Source: Sulfuritalea sp. (lineage in GTDB: Bacteria > Pseudomonadota > Gammaproteobacteria > Burkholderiales > Rhodocyclaceae). From it: a stretch of DNA of 64,000 nucleotides. The notes under the pieces are model-generated. The model saw only the letters and a program-made list of their open reading frames with translations, had not been told where the DNA came from and ran no database searches. The stretch lies in assembly GCA_030651305.1 (NCBI GenBank), contig JAUSCI010000051.1, positions 62,001 to 126,000 of the forward strand. Direction: 5' to 3'. Below are positions 18,237 through 27,267 of the stretch, piece after piece. Positions within the stretch are counted from its first letter, which is position 1; each line of letters starts with the position of its first letter. The translations under genes were made by a program, and so were the position numbers.

Positions 18237-19247
18237 ATGTTTGACAATAAAGTACTGATGATCACGGGAGGCACCGGTTCCTTCGGCAATGCGGTGCTGT
18301 CGCGTTTTCTGCAAACCAATGTAAAGGAAATCCGCATCTTCAGCCGGGACGAGAAGAAGCAGGAGGACATGCGCATAGCCCTGAATCATCCCAAGTTGAA
18401 ATTTTATATCGGGGACGTGAGGGACTACGACAGCATCCATGATGCAATGAAAGGTGTGGACTACGTGTTTCATGCGGCAGCGCTGAAACAGGTGCCTTCC
18501 TGCGAGTTCTATCCAATGGAAGCGGTACGAACCAATGTCCTCGGCGCCGAGAACATGATGAACGCAGCGATCGCAAGCGGAGTTGAACGGGTGGTGGTAT
18601 TGAGCACCGACAAGGCTGTCTATCCAATCAATGCCATGGGGCTTTCCAAGGCCATGATGGAAAAGCTAATGGTGGCGAAGGCGCGGATGCGCTCGGAGGG
18701 GGAGACGGTGCTCTGCGCTACGCGTTACGGAAATGTCATGGCTTCCCGCGGCTCGGTTATCCCGCTCTTCGTAGGTCAACTGAAAGAGGGTAGGCCGTTG
18801 ACAATTACGGATCCGACCATGACGCGTTTCCTGATGTCTCTGGAGGATTCGGTTGATCTGGTTCTCTATGCCTTCGAGCATGGGCGACAGGGCGATACCT
18901 TCGTGCAAAAGGCCCCGGCGTCCACTGTCGAGGTGCTGGCTCAGGCGCTAAAGGAATTGTTCAATCCGGATGGGGAAATTCGCATCATTGGTACCCGGCA
19001 TGGCGAAAAACTTTTTGAATCCCTGGTATCGCGGGAAGAAATGGCAAGAGCCGACGATATGGGAGCGTATTACCGCGTTCCGGCGGACAATCGGGATCTC
19101 AATTACAGCAAGTTTTTTGATGATGGCGAAATAGTCATTGCCACACTTGACGATTACACGTCCCACAACACGACCCGGCTCGATGTTGCTGGTGTCAAGA
19201 AGCTGCTTCTATCCCTCACTTTCATACAGGAACAATTGAATGCTTAA
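18237..19247 (+). CDS. UDP-GlcNAc 4,6-dehydratase/5-epimerase (WbjB/FnlA/CapE type)
   Basis: The 336-residue SDR carries MITGGTGSFGNAVLSRFL, HAAALKQVPSCEFYPMEA and VVVLSTDKAVYPINAMGLSK, the signature of soluble UDP-GlcNAc inverting 4,6-dehydratases. The catalytic Tyr position is occupied by Met-Gly-Leu-Ser-Lys, as in this subfamily. It converts UDP-GlcNAc to a UDP-2-acetamido-2,6-dideoxy-4-ketohexose and epimerises C5 to give the L series. A good Shine-Dalgarno (TGAGGA) precedes ATG 18237. It is followed with an 8-base overlap by the matching 2-epimerase, so the L-6-deoxy-HexNAc pathway is complete with the upstream reductase. Confidence 0.9.
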   Translation: MFDNKVLMITGGTGSFGNAVLSRFLQTNVKEIRIFSRDEKKQEDMRIALNHPKLKFYIGDVRDYDSIHDAMKGVDYVFHAAALKQVPSCEFYPMEAVRTNVLGAENMMNAAIASGVERVVVLSTDKAVYPINAMGLSKAMMEKLMVAKARMRSEGETVLCATRYGNVMASRGSVIPLFVGQLKEGRPLTITDPTMTRFLMSLEDSVDLVLYAFEHGRQGDTFVQKAPASTVEVLAQALKELFNPDGEIRIIGTRHGEKLFESLVSREEMARADDMGAYYRVPADNRDLNYSKFFDDGEIVIATLDDYTSHNTTRLDVAGVKKLLLSLTFIQEQLNA

Positions 19248-20370
19248 GGTGATGACGATCGTCGGCACGCGGCCGGAATTGATCAAGATGAGTCGCGTCT
19301 TCGCCGAATTGGAACGCCATACCCGGCATGTGCTGGTGCACACCGGGCAGAACTATGACTATGAGTTGAACCAGGTTTTCTTCGACGATCTTGACATTCG
19401 CAAACCCGACTATTTCCTTGATGCGGCCGGTGCGAATGCCGCACAAACCATCGCCCAGGTGATTTCAAAAAGCGACGAAGTGATGGAGAAAGAGGCGCCG
19501 GATGCGGTAATGCTTTATGGCGACACAAATTCCTGTTTGGCCGTCATCTCGGCAAAGCGCAGGAAAATCCCTGTGTTCCACCTTGAGGCAGGGAACCGCT
19601 GCTTTGACCAACGCGTGCCGGAGGAACTCAACCGCAAGGTTCTTGACCATCTCTCCGACATAAACATGGTGCTCACCGAGCACGCCCGGCGCTATCTGCT
19701 CGCAGAAGGCATCCGTCCTGAGACAATCATCAAGACCGGATCGAACATGCGAGAGGTGCTTGACTACTACATGCCCCGAATTCGCGAGTCCGATATCCTG
19801 AGTCGCCTTGGGCTCGAACCACGCAAATTCTTTCTGGTCAGCGCACACCGTGAAGAGAACGTCGATTCTCCGGACGTTTTGCATGATCTTCTGGACACCT
19901 TGAATGCACTCGTCGACCAGTATGGTTTTCCAGTCATCGTGACGACCCATCCGCGGACGCGAAAACAGCTGGAGACGCAGGATCGCGCTGGCTTGAGCGA
20001 CAAGATCGTGTTTAGCAAGCCGTTTGGCTTCTTCGACTACGTTAATCTGCAGTTGCAGGCCTTCTGCGTTGTGTCGGACAGTGGGACGATCACCGAAGAG
20101 GCTTCCCTTCTCAATCTGCCCGCGATTACGATTCGCAATGCGCACGAGCGGCCCGAAGGAATGGATGTAGGTACGGTGGTCATGAGCGGATTGAAGCGAA
20201 CTCGTGTGCTGGATGCGGTTCGAGTGGTAACCGATCAATTCGATCCATCTCGGAGGGCAGTACTGCCTGTCCCCGACTACGAGAATCCGCATGCATCTCG
20301 TCAGATCCTGCGGATAGTGCTGAGCTACGTCGATTACGTGAATCGTACCGTCTGGTCGAAGCCGGTCTGA
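19240..20370 (+). CDS. non-hydrolysing UDP-HexNAc 2-epimerase (WbjD/FnlC/CapG type)
   Basis: The 376-residue WecB-fold epimerase shows VMTIVGTRPELIKMSRVF, HTGQNYDYELNQVFFDDL, LYGDTNSCLAVISAKRRK, FHLEAGNRCFDQRVPEE and the C-terminal SDSGTITEEASLL. These are the UDP and active-site segments of UDP-GlcNAc 2-epimerases. The NRCFDQRVPEE variant and gene order identify the WbjD/CapG branch, which acts on the L-sugar nucleotide after the 4-keto reduction. It acts in the cytoplasm. Its start ATG overlaps the end of the dehydratase gene. Confidence 0.9.
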   Translation: MLKVMTIVGTRPELIKMSRVFAELERHTRHVLVHTGQNYDYELNQVFFDDLDIRKPDYFLDAAGANAAQTIAQVISKSDEVMEKEAPDAVMLYGDTNSCLAVISAKRRKIPVFHLEAGNRCFDQRVPEELNRKVLDHLSDINMVLTEHARRYLLAEGIRPETIIKTGSNMREVLDYYMPRIRESDILSRLGLEPRKFFLVSAHREENVDSPDVLHDLLDTLNALVDQYGFPVIVTTHPRTRKQLETQDRAGLSDKIVFSKPFGFFDYVNLQLQAFCVVSDSGTITEEASLLNLPAITIRNAHERPEGMDVGTVVMSGLKRTRVLDAVRVVTDQFDPSRRAVLPVPDYENPHASRQILRIVLSYVDYVNRTVWSKPV

Positions 20371-20376
20371 GTTTCA

Positions 20377-21624
20377 ATGCGCATCCTGCTTTTGATGCAG
20401 TGGTTTGACCCTGAACCCCAGATAAAGGGTTTGCTGTTTGCCAAAAAATTGCGGGATATGGGCAATGAGGTTGAGGTCCTGACCGGGTTCCCGAATTACC
20501 CCGGAGGCAAGGTTTATCCGGGCTACTCCGTCAAGCTCTTCCAGGTCGAAATGATGGATGGGATTCGCGTGCTGCGGGTTCCCCTGTACCCGAGCCATGA
20601 CAACTCCGCCTTTCGGCGAATACTCAATTACGTGAGCTTTGGCCTGTCTTCATGCATTGCCGGTTTATTCCTCGTAAACCGGCAAGCGGTCATCTATGCC
20701 TGCGGCCCGCCTGTTACCGTTGGAGTCAGTGCCGCCCTGATAAGTCTGGTCAGACGCGTGCCCCTTGTGTACGACATTCAGGATTTGTGGCCGGACTCTC
20801 TGGGTGCGACAGGGATGTTCAATAGCTCCCATGGGTTCAACGTGGTAGCCAGGGTCTGCAAATGGGTTTACAACCGCGCGGCACACATCACCGTTCAATC
20901 CCCCGGCGTGCGCGATCGCCTGGTCGCGCGCGGGGTGGACAAGGACAAGGTATCGGTGATATTCAACTGGTGCGACGAGTCCTCGATAGGCAACCGAGGG
21001 GCTCGTAATGAAACTCCGGTTCAGAGCAGCCGTGTTGATGAATCGCGTCCGACATTTGACGTATTGTTCGCCGGCAACATGGGCAAAGCCCAGGAACTGG
21101 ATGCCGTTCTCGAAGCGGCGAGAATCCAGAAAATTGAGAATCCTTCTGTCAGGCTGCTGCTGTTGGGCGGCGGTGTCGAGGTTCCCAGGCTTAAGGAAAT
21201 GGCGCAATCGCAAGGGATTGACAATGTCACCTTCCTGCCGCGGGTGCCGATGTCACAAGTCGGCGCTATCCTCGCGCGGGCCGACGCGCTGCTGGTACAT
21301 CTAAAAGACGATCCACTTTTCAGAATCACGGTCCCCGCCAAGACCCAGGCCTACATGGCGGCCGGAAAGCCGATCCTGATGGCAGTTGCGGGTGACGCGA
21401 CCGAGCTGGTTGTTGAGTCCGGAGCCGGGGTCTGCGCACAGCCTTCGGATGCCAGGTCCATCGCAGATGCGATTCGGCAACTGGCCGTCATGGCACCGGA
21501 GAGTTTGCGAAAGATGGGTGAGCGGGGTCGAGTTTTTTATTGGCAAAATATGTCGCTGGAAGTTGGCGCAAAAAAGTTCCTGACGATTTTCCGGCGTACG
21601 CTCGGCGAAAATGGCGCAGGTTGA
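20377..21624 (+). CDS. glycosyltransferase family 4, WbuB-like
   Basis: The 415-residue GT-B enzyme resembles WbuB/WbjE-type L-FucNAc (or related L-6-deoxy-HexNAc) transferases. It starts ILLLMQWFDPEPQIKGLLFA and continues with VLTGFPNYPGGKVYPGY, VYDIQDLWPDS and FAGNMGKAQELDAVLEA. This family regularly follows the fnlABC/wbjBCD genes, as here (6 bp after the 2-epimerase). The expected role is to add that L-sugar to the lipid-linked first sugar. The ending overlaps the WecA-like gene by 14 bases. Confidence 0.87.
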   Translation: MRILLLMQWFDPEPQIKGLLFAKKLRDMGNEVEVLTGFPNYPGGKVYPGYSVKLFQVEMMDGIRVLRVPLYPSHDNSAFRRILNYVSFGLSSCIAGLFLVNRQAVIYACGPPVTVGVSAALISLVRRVPLVYDIQDLWPDSLGATGMFNSSHGFNVVARVCKWVYNRAAHITVQSPGVRDRLVARGVDKDKVSVIFNWCDESSIGNRGARNETPVQSSRVDESRPTFDVLFAGNMGKAQELDAVLEAARIQKIENPSVRLLLLGGGVEVPRLKEMAQSQGIDNVTFLPRVPMSQVGAILARADALLVHLKDDPLFRITVPAKTQAYMAAGKPILMAVAGDATELVVESGAGVCAQPSDARSIADAIRQLAVMAPESLRKMGERGRVFYWQNMSLEVGAKKFLTIFRRTLGENGAG

Positions 21625-22636
21625 ATTCCTTGCGGTGCCGCTGCTGATCGCTGTTGCGTTGTTGGCGACAGTGGGTGGCACCTGGGCTTTCAAGTTGTTT
21701 GCAATCAACAGGGGCATTGTTGCGAATCCAAATTTCCGCAGCTTGCACCAGCGTCCCATGCCTTGCGGCGGGGGCGTCGTTTTTTCATTCGTGTTTTCTT
21801 TTTCGCTCATCGGTCTGTGGCTATTTACCGAAATTGACGCGAATCTGATGTGGGCCGTGGTTCTTGGCGGATTGGCGACAACTTTGTTCGGCTTTGCCGA
21901 TGACGTGGCTCAAATCGGAGCCAAACTGAAACTTGCGGTTCAATGCGGCCTGGCGGTCTGGGTACTGTTTTGTTTTGGCGGACAACCCTTGCTGAAGCTA
22001 TCCCCGACGTGGCCTTTCATCGAACTTGCAATTAGTTGGCTCTGCCTGGTGTGGCTGATGAACCTGTACAACTTTATGGACGGCACAGATGGGATGGCCG
22101 CCTCAGGAGCTGCTTTCATCTGCGCCGCAGCGATCGTCGTGCTGTTTCTGACGGGCTCGGACAAGAGCCTGATGCTTGTTTTCGCCCTGCTTGGCGTCTG
22201 TAGTTTCGGATTCCTCCTGTTCAATTGGCCACCCGCCAGCATTTTCATGGGGGACTCGGGAAGTCTGTTTCTGGGCTATTGTTTCGGCGCGCTGATAATC
22301 AAGACGGTAACCGGCGGGCAAATCAGTTTTTGGACTTGGCTGGTCATTTTTGCTTACTTCGCAGGCGACACGACCACCACCACGGTGCTGCGGATTTTCC
22401 TGATAAAGCGCTGGTATGGGGCACATCGCAGCAATGCCTATCAAAACCTTGCCCGCATCTGGGGCAGCCATTTCAAGGTGGTTCGCGCAGTTTCGCTTTA
22501 TCACCTGTTTTGGCTTTTCCCGCTCGCGGTCTGGTCGGCGCTCGATCCATCATTTGCGCCCCTGGCTGCCACATTCGCCATCGCCCCCGTCATATTCTGG
22601 ACCTTCCGTTACGGCCCGAGGTTGTCGAGTTCATGA
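21611..22636 (+). CDS. WecA/WbpL-like undecaprenyl-phosphate HexNAc-1-phosphate transferase
   Basis: This 341-residue polytopic membrane protein (about 10 predicted spans by eye) is of the MraY/WecA family (PNPT). Visible motifs are FGFADDVAQIG (Asp-Asp for Mg and substrate), NLYNFMDGTDGMAA and FMGDSGSLFLGY. It transfers a HexNAc-1-phosphate from UDP to undecaprenyl phosphate and so starts the lipid-linked repeat unit at the inner membrane. WbpL-type enzymes use UDP-D-FucNAc, QuiNAc or GlcNAc; the substrate here is unknown. It overlaps the upstream glycosyltransferase and is coupled (ATGA) to the GlmU-like gene. Confidence 0.9.
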   Translation: MAQVEFLAVPLLIAVALLATVGGTWAFKLFAINRGIVANPNFRSLHQRPMPCGGGVVFSFVFSFSLIGLWLFTEIDANLMWAVVLGGLATTLFGFADDVAQIGAKLKLAVQCGLAVWVLFCFGGQPLLKLSPTWPFIELAISWLCLVWLMNLYNFMDGTDGMAASGAAFICAAAIVVLFLTGSDKSLMLVFALLGVCSFGFLLFNWPPASIFMGDSGSLFLGYCFGALIIKTVTGGQISFWTWLVIFAYFAGDTTTTTVLRIFLIKRWYGAHRSNAYQNLARIWGSHFKVVRAVSLYHLFWLFPLAVWSALDPSFAPLAATFAIAPVIFWTFRYGPRLSSS

Positions 22637-23880
22637 ACACCAGGATTCCGGTAGTGCTGGTCTTTCCCGAGGAAATCAATCTCCTGCAATCGGATGTTGC
22701 CGGCCGGCCCTGCGTCGATTACTTTCTTGAGCACCTGAATGCCCGCGAAGAAGCCGATGTAAGAGTAATTACTGATAGCGATAGCCGCTCTCAGCCATTG
22801 TTTGCGAAATTCCAGAATGTCTCCGAATGTGGGCTGGCTGAATTTCATGTCGATAGCCAGGCAGACCAGGGACTTCTGGTCATAGATGCCCGTGCGTCGC
22901 TGTCTGACGCCGCCCTGGCAGATATCCTCGCGCGAGCTCGCGGCGCCACAAACGGCTTCCGAATTGTTGAATCAAGCGCGAGTATTGTCGCCGGCCATCG
23001 TGAAGCAATGACGCTGGCTGTCTATGTACCGCAGCAACATCTGCGCCGAGACTTGTTTGCTCGTGCGCATACAGGTCACGGGCAAGGACTAGAACAGATT
23101 CTTGGTCCACAGGCGGTTGCCGATGCAGGTTTGGAGACCCTGTCTGCCGCGGACGAAACACACAACGCCATGCTGGTCGTTTCCCATGTCGATCTCGCAG
23201 AACTTGAAAGGCAGGTTCTGCTGGCGCGCGCAATTGAGACAATGAAAAAGGGGATTCGCCTTCACGACCCTGCTACCACCTGCATCCGCGGAAATCTGGT
23301 GTGCGGACCGGGCGTGGAGATCGACCCCAATGTCATCATCGAAGGCGATGTCATTTTGGGCGAGGGTGTGAGGATCGGAGCGCATTCGATTTTGAGAAAC
23401 TGCCAGATAGGCGACAAGACGAGCATCAACCCGTTTTCTCTGGTGGAGCAGTCAAGCGTAGGCTCCAACAGTTTCGTTGGGCCCTATGGAAGAATACGAC
23501 CCGGAAGTGTCGTCGGCGACAACGTTCAGATTGGCAATTATGTCGAGATCAAAAACTCCCGGATTGGCGATGGCAGCCGCATCAACCATCACACTTTCAT
23601 AGGAGACGCGATACTTGACCAGAAAGTCACCATTGGCGCGGGAACCATCACCTGCAATCACGATGGATTCGGCGCCCAGCAAACCATCATTGAGCGCGGA
23701 GCTTATATCGGCTCCGGCTGTAATCTGGTGGCGCCGTTGCGCATTGGCGAAAACGCCGTTGTGGGGGCCGGCTCAACAATTGCGTGCGATGTACCCGCGG
23801 CAAAACTCACTCTCGCGCGACCGCGGCAAACAACTATCCAGGGCTGGCAGGGCCCGAAAACAAGGCGACAGAAAACATGA
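22633..23880 (+). CDS. GlmU-like left-handed beta-helix acyltransferase with divergent N-terminal half
   Basis: The 415-residue protein has two parts. The C-terminal half (about residues 200-400) follows the GlmU acetyltransferase domain closely: hexapeptide repeats, GPYGRIRPGSVVGDNV, IGNYVEIKNSRIGDGS, NHHTFIGDA with the catalytic His, and IGAGTITCNHDG. The N-terminal 200 residues do not show the uridylyltransferase signature (LAAGxGTRM, QxxPLGTAHA) that GlmU needs. It is therefore probably an N-acetyltransferase for a local amino sugar, not a second UDP-GlcNAc synthase. Start ATG 22633 overlaps the previous stop; the longer open frame upstream is a shadow of the WecA-like gene. See findings. 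Confidence 0.82.
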   Translation: MNTRIPVVLVFPEEINLLQSDVAGRPCVDYFLEHLNAREEADVRVITDSDSRSQPLFAKFQNVSECGLAEFHVDSQADQGLLVIDARASLSDAALADILARARGATNGFRIVESSASIVAGHREAMTLAVYVPQQHLRRDLFARAHTGHGQGLEQILGPQAVADAGLETLSAADETHNAMLVVSHVDLAELERQVLLARAIETMKKGIRLHDPATTCIRGNLVCGPGVEIDPNVIIEGDVILGEGVRIGAHSILRNCQIGDKTSINPFSLVEQSSVGSNSFVGPYGRIRPGSVVGDNVQIGNYVEIKNSRIGDGSRINHHTFIGDAILDQKVTIGAGTITCNHDGFGAQQTIIERGAYIGSGCNLVAPLRIGENAVVGAGSTIACDVPAAKLTLARPRQTTIQGWQGPKTRRQKT

Positions 23881-24845
23881 GGCCGCTGCGCGTTGCTGTA
23901 TGGGGGCTGGGGCGTCACGCAATCGACAAGATTCTTCCTGCTGTCGCCGCAACCGGCGGTCTGAGTCTGTATGGGGTGTGCTCACGCAATGAAAACACCG
24001 TGAACTCGTGTGCCGAGAAGTGGAGCTGCAAGGCTTGGACCGACCCCGGTCCGATGCTTCTCGATCCGGATGTTGACATTATTTACGTCGCAACACCGAT
24101 CGGGCTTCATTTTGAACATGGGAAGCGGGTTCTCGACGCCAACAAGCATTTTTGGTGTGAGAAACCGCTCACTTGTCGGCTTCAGGACACGCTGGAGTTG
24201 CTGGATTTATCGAGGAGCAAGGGGCTTTCCCTTTGTGAGGGCCATATGTATTTGCATCACTCCCAATTCAGGAAACTCGCCAGCTACGTTAGTGACGGCA
24301 GCCTCGGTTCGATTGTGTCGATTGGATGCCGATTTGGCATTCCTAGGCTGGAGCAGGCCGGTTTCAGAACCGACCCGGCGCTTGGCGGCGGGGCGCTGTT
24401 CGATGTTGGCTGCTATCCGATTGCAGCCATTCAGGCTCTCTTTCCGAACGAAGCAATGGATGTCAGTTATGCAGAAGTCGTGGCGAAAAATGGTTCTGCG
24501 GTCGACACGGACGGCCATGCGATAATCGCCGTTTCCAATGGTGCCATCGCCCACTTGGAGTGGCGAATCAACTGCGCGTACCGCAATGAGATTGACATCT
24601 GGGGCGATAAGGGGTCGGTCTTCTCGGACAAGATATTTTCTAAGCCCACAGACCACATTCCGGTGTTTCGTCTTCGCAATACTCACGGCGGCGAGACCAC
24701 TCAGCAGGGAGAAGCGGACAATCATTTTGTGTCGATGCTCCAGCATTTCCGGAGCACGGTTTCTGATTTGGAGGCATCCGCGAAGGAGCGCGGCAGGATC
24801 ACATTGAGGGCCGACTTGCTGCATCGAATCTGGTCCGCATATTGA
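23877..24845 (+). CDS. Gfo/Idh/MocA family oxidoreductase
   Basis: The 322-residue dehydrogenase has the Rossmann motif VAVWGLGRHAIDKILPA, the CSRNE strand end and the EKP motif in FWCEKPLTCR near residue 96. GGGALFDVGCYPIAAIQ is the active-site region. It is the third member of this family in the locus and belongs to the trans-dihydrodiol/glucose-fructose oxidoreductase-like subset (GGGALFDVGCYPI) rather than resembling the copies at 1260 and 3193. ATG 23877 overlaps the GlmU-like stop. It probably acts on an NDP-sugar; the substrate is unknown. Confidence 0.86.
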   Translation: MRPLRVAVWGLGRHAIDKILPAVAATGGLSLYGVCSRNENTVNSCAEKWSCKAWTDPGPMLLDPDVDIIYVATPIGLHFEHGKRVLDANKHFWCEKPLTCRLQDTLELLDLSRSKGLSLCEGHMYLHHSQFRKLASYVSDGSLGSIVSIGCRFGIPRLEQAGFRTDPALGGGALFDVGCYPIAAIQALFPNEAMDVSYAEVVAKNGSAVDTDGHAIIAVSNGAIAHLEWRINCAYRNEIDIWGDKGSVFSDKIFSKPTDHIPVFRLRNTHGGETTQQGEADNHFVSMLQHFRSTVSDLEASAKERGRITLRADLLHRIWSAY

Positions 24846-24896
24846 CGGCCCTGCGTAAGCCGCAATGTCGGAATAAAAGTTTCTTGGTAGAAGGGG

Positions 24897-25346
24897 ATGG
24901 CAATGGAAAACTGGAAGAACGTTATGCTCGACAATGAGTCGATGTGGCCAAAAGAAGGACGGGTTAAACTGGATGCGGCTCATGTGGATGAACGCGGTGC
25001 CATTCAGTCGCTGGTCAATTTCCCGATGAAGAATCTGTCTTTGATTTCTTCGAAAAAGGGCACCGTGAGGTCGAACCATTATCATGTCACGGATTGGCAT
25101 TACATGTATGTGCTATCCGGATCCTTCGACTATTACTACCGCCCAACGGGTAGTACCGGCGCTCCTGCGATGATTCATGTAAAGGCCGGAGAAATGGTGT
25201 TTACGCCACCCATGGAAGATCACGCAACGGTATTCCTCGAGGATACCCAATTGCTGGCCATGAGCCGCAATCCTAGGGATCAGGAAGCCTACGAGTCCGA
25301 TGTCAGGCGCGTCATTCTTATTGACCCGGCAAGCATCACGCAGTAA
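24897..25346 (+). CDS. stand-alone cupin-domain protein
   Basis: The 149-residue single cupin has the metal-box motif RSNHYHVTDWHYMYVLSG (about residues 59-76) and the second motif region AGEMVFTPPMEDHAT. It is thus a beta-barrel protein with a probable bound metal. Small cupins in sugar loci can be 3,4-ketoisomerases, C3/C5 epimerases or partners of C-methyltransferases. It lies 2 bp before a C-methyltransferase gene, so a joint role in a branched deoxysugar is likely. Another possibility is that it supplies in trans the cupin that the reductase at 17366 lacks. AGAAGGGG upstream supports ATG 24897; ATG 24903 is possible. Confidence 0.82.
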   Translation: MAMENWKNVMLDNESMWPKEGRVKLDAAHVDERGAIQSLVNFPMKNLSLISSKKGTVRSNHYHVTDWHYMYVLSGSFDYYYRPTGSTGAPAMIHVKAGEMVFTPPMEDHATVFLEDTQLLAMSRNPRDQEAYESDVRRVILIDPASITQ

Positions 25347-25348
25347 CC

Positions 25349-26602
25349 ATGGCGGATTTCTACCTGCGCACTCAATGCCGAATGTGCGAGAGCGCGAACC
25401 TGGAGAAGGTGATGGCCCTCACGCCAACACCTCCGGGAAACAATTTTTTGAGCCAGGCCGAGCTGAATCTGCCTGAGCCTGCCTATCCGCTTGACTTGTA
25501 CTTCTGCCGGGAGTGCCATCACCTTCAGCTCGGGCATGTTGTTGATCCGAAGATTCTCTACCAAAAGGACTATTTCTACGTATCGGGCACCTCTTCAAAG
25601 TTTATCGAGCACTTGAACGACTACGCGATGGAGATGGTTCGACGATTTGACCTGAAACCCGATGGATTGATCGCTGATATAGGCTCGAATGACGGAACCT
25701 GCCTTCGTTCGTTTCAACGCGCCGGGATGAAGAAGGTGTTGGGCGTTGACCCTGCCACGAAAATTGCCCGGCGGGCGACAGAAGCAGGCGTCGAAACTGT
25801 TGGCGATTTCTTTTCATATGATCTCGCGGTCCGTTTGCGCGAAAAACACGGCCCTGCCGCATTCATCACATCACACAATGCGTGCGCCCATATCGATCAT
25901 CTGGATGACGTAATTCGCGGGGTCAGGCATTGGCTCGCAGACGATGGCCTGTTTGTGCTGGAAGTCGGCTACTTGCTGGATGTGTATGAGAACGTGTGGT
26001 TTGATACCATTTATCACGAACACTTGGACTTTCACACGGTCGCCCCTTTCAGGAAACTCTTCGCCAGAACAGGCATGGAGATGATCGGCGTGCACCGCAT
26101 CAGCCCGCAAGGCGGTTCAATCCGGGTTATCGCACAGAAGGCCGGTGGCTCCAGAAAGGTTGATGGCTCGGTACAAACCTTGATCAATCTGGAGCAAGCG
26201 AAGGGGTTGGACAAGCCGGAGACTTTTGTTCAATTTGGTGTTCGGATAAACGAAGTGGGTGCCCTGCTGAGAACCCTTATTCAATCGCTCAAGACAAAGC
26301 GGAAGACCATAGCCGGCTATGGCGCTGCCACCAAATCAACCACCCTTCTGGCTCACTTCGGATTAGGCAGGGATGATCTGGCTTTTATCGTTGATGACAA
26401 TCCGCTCAAGCAGGGCTTGTTTTCGCCCGCCGCGCATATTCCGGTGGTGGCCACAGACGAGCTGTATCGACGGTCCCCCGATTATTTGTTGATTCTGGCC
26501 TGGAATTTTGCCGAACCTATCATGGCCAACAATCAACATTACGCCGATCAAGGCGGAAAGTTTATCGTCCCGATGCCAATTGCCAGGATTGTAGAACAAT
26601 GA
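25349..26602 (+). CDS. NDP-sugar C-methyltransferase (TylC3/NovU type)
   Basis: The 417-residue three-domain methyltransferase starts with a zinc-binding region (CRMCESANL...CRECHHLQ). The SAM domain follows (IADIGSNDGTCLRSFQ, about residue 110; SHNACAHIDHLDD). A third alpha/beta domain ends with IAGYGAATKSTTLL and VDDNPLKQGLFSPAAHIPV. This is the layout of enzymes such as TcaB9 and NovU that methylate a carbon of a 4-keto-6-deoxy NDP-sugar. The YHEHLDF stretch, with the active-site His-Glu-His, is present. It overlaps the PIG-L gene by four bases. Confidence 0.9.
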   Translation: MADFYLRTQCRMCESANLEKVMALTPTPPGNNFLSQAELNLPEPAYPLDLYFCRECHHLQLGHVVDPKILYQKDYFYVSGTSSKFIEHLNDYAMEMVRRFDLKPDGLIADIGSNDGTCLRSFQRAGMKKVLGVDPATKIARRATEAGVETVGDFFSYDLAVRLREKHGPAAFITSHNACAHIDHLDDVIRGVRHWLADDGLFVLEVGYLLDVYENVWFDTIYHEHLDFHTVAPFRKLFARTGMEMIGVHRISPQGGSIRVIAQKAGGSRKVDGSVQTLINLEQAKGLDKPETFVQFGVRINEVGALLRTLIQSLKTKRKTIAGYGAATKSTTLLAHFGLGRDDLAFIVDDNPLKQGLFSPAAHIPVVATDELYRRSPDYLLILAWNFAEPIMANNQHYADQGGKFIVPMPIARIVEQ

Positions 26603-27267
26603 AGAAACGGGTTCTTGTTGTTGCGCCTCATCCAGACGATGAGACGCTGGGTGCCGGAGGAACGATTGCCAAGTTTGTCCAGCAGGGGCACGAGGTTTCC
26701 GTACTTGTCGTCTCGGGGCATCTACCGCCGATCTATAGCCGCGCGGACTATGACGTAACGATCACGGAAGCGGCGCGAGCCTTTTCCATCTTGGGTATCA
26801 CGAAATCGCGGTTCCTTGAGATTCCCGCCACTATGGTGGGCGAGCAGCCGGCCGGTGTTCTTAATGGAGAGGTCGCGGGAATGATCAAGGAAATCAAGCC
26901 CCAGATTGTTCTATGCCCCTTCCCGGATAGACACATTGATCACCGCGCCGTCTTTGAGAGTGTCATGGTCGCTACAAGACCGGTTGCAGCAGGCTGCGGC
27001 ATCGAAGTACTCGCCGCGTATGAAACCCTCTCTGAAACACACTGGAACGCGCCCCACATGGAGCCGAATTTTGTTCCAAACTGGGTTGTGGACATCAGCG
27101 CGCAAATAGATCGAAAGATAGAGGCCCTGACGTACTACGAATCACAGATTCCATCGTTTCCGGGCGCCAGATCACTGGAAGCCGTGAAAGCCCTCGCCAT
27201 ATTTCGCGGCACCCAGGCAGGCTTTCCCTTTGGGGAGGGTTTCCAGATCATTCGCATGATTGGGTAA
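26599..27267 (+). CDS. PIG-L family deacetylase
   Basis: This 222-residue Zn-dependent LmbE/PIG-L hydrolase has the motif VVAPHPDDETLGAGG at residue 6 and the second metal histidine in DRHIDHRAVFE (about residue 113). Relatives deacetylate GlcNAc-containing substrates. In a biosynthetic locus it may generate a free amine for later acylation or remove acetyl from an NDP-sugar. The gene is coupled to the C-methyltransferase by a 4-base overlap and ends the first C-methyl block; 142 bp without an evident gene follow. Confidence 0.87.
   Translation: MKKRVLVVAPHPDDETLGAGGTIAKFVQQGHEVSVLVVSGHLPPIYSRADYDVTITEAARAFSILGITKSRFLEIPATMVGEQPAGVLNGEVAGMIKEIKPQIVLCPFPDRHIDHRAVFESVMVATRPVAAGCGIEVLAAYETLSETHWNAPHMEPNFVPNWVVDISAQIDRKIEALTYYESQIPSFPGARSLEAVKALAIFRGTQAGFPFGEGFQIIRMIG

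Noticed and set aside
22225-22632. Upstream extension of the GlmU-like frame
   Set aside because: This part overlaps the WecA-like gene in another frame and has no similarity; ATG 22633 with the ATGA overlap is the better start.
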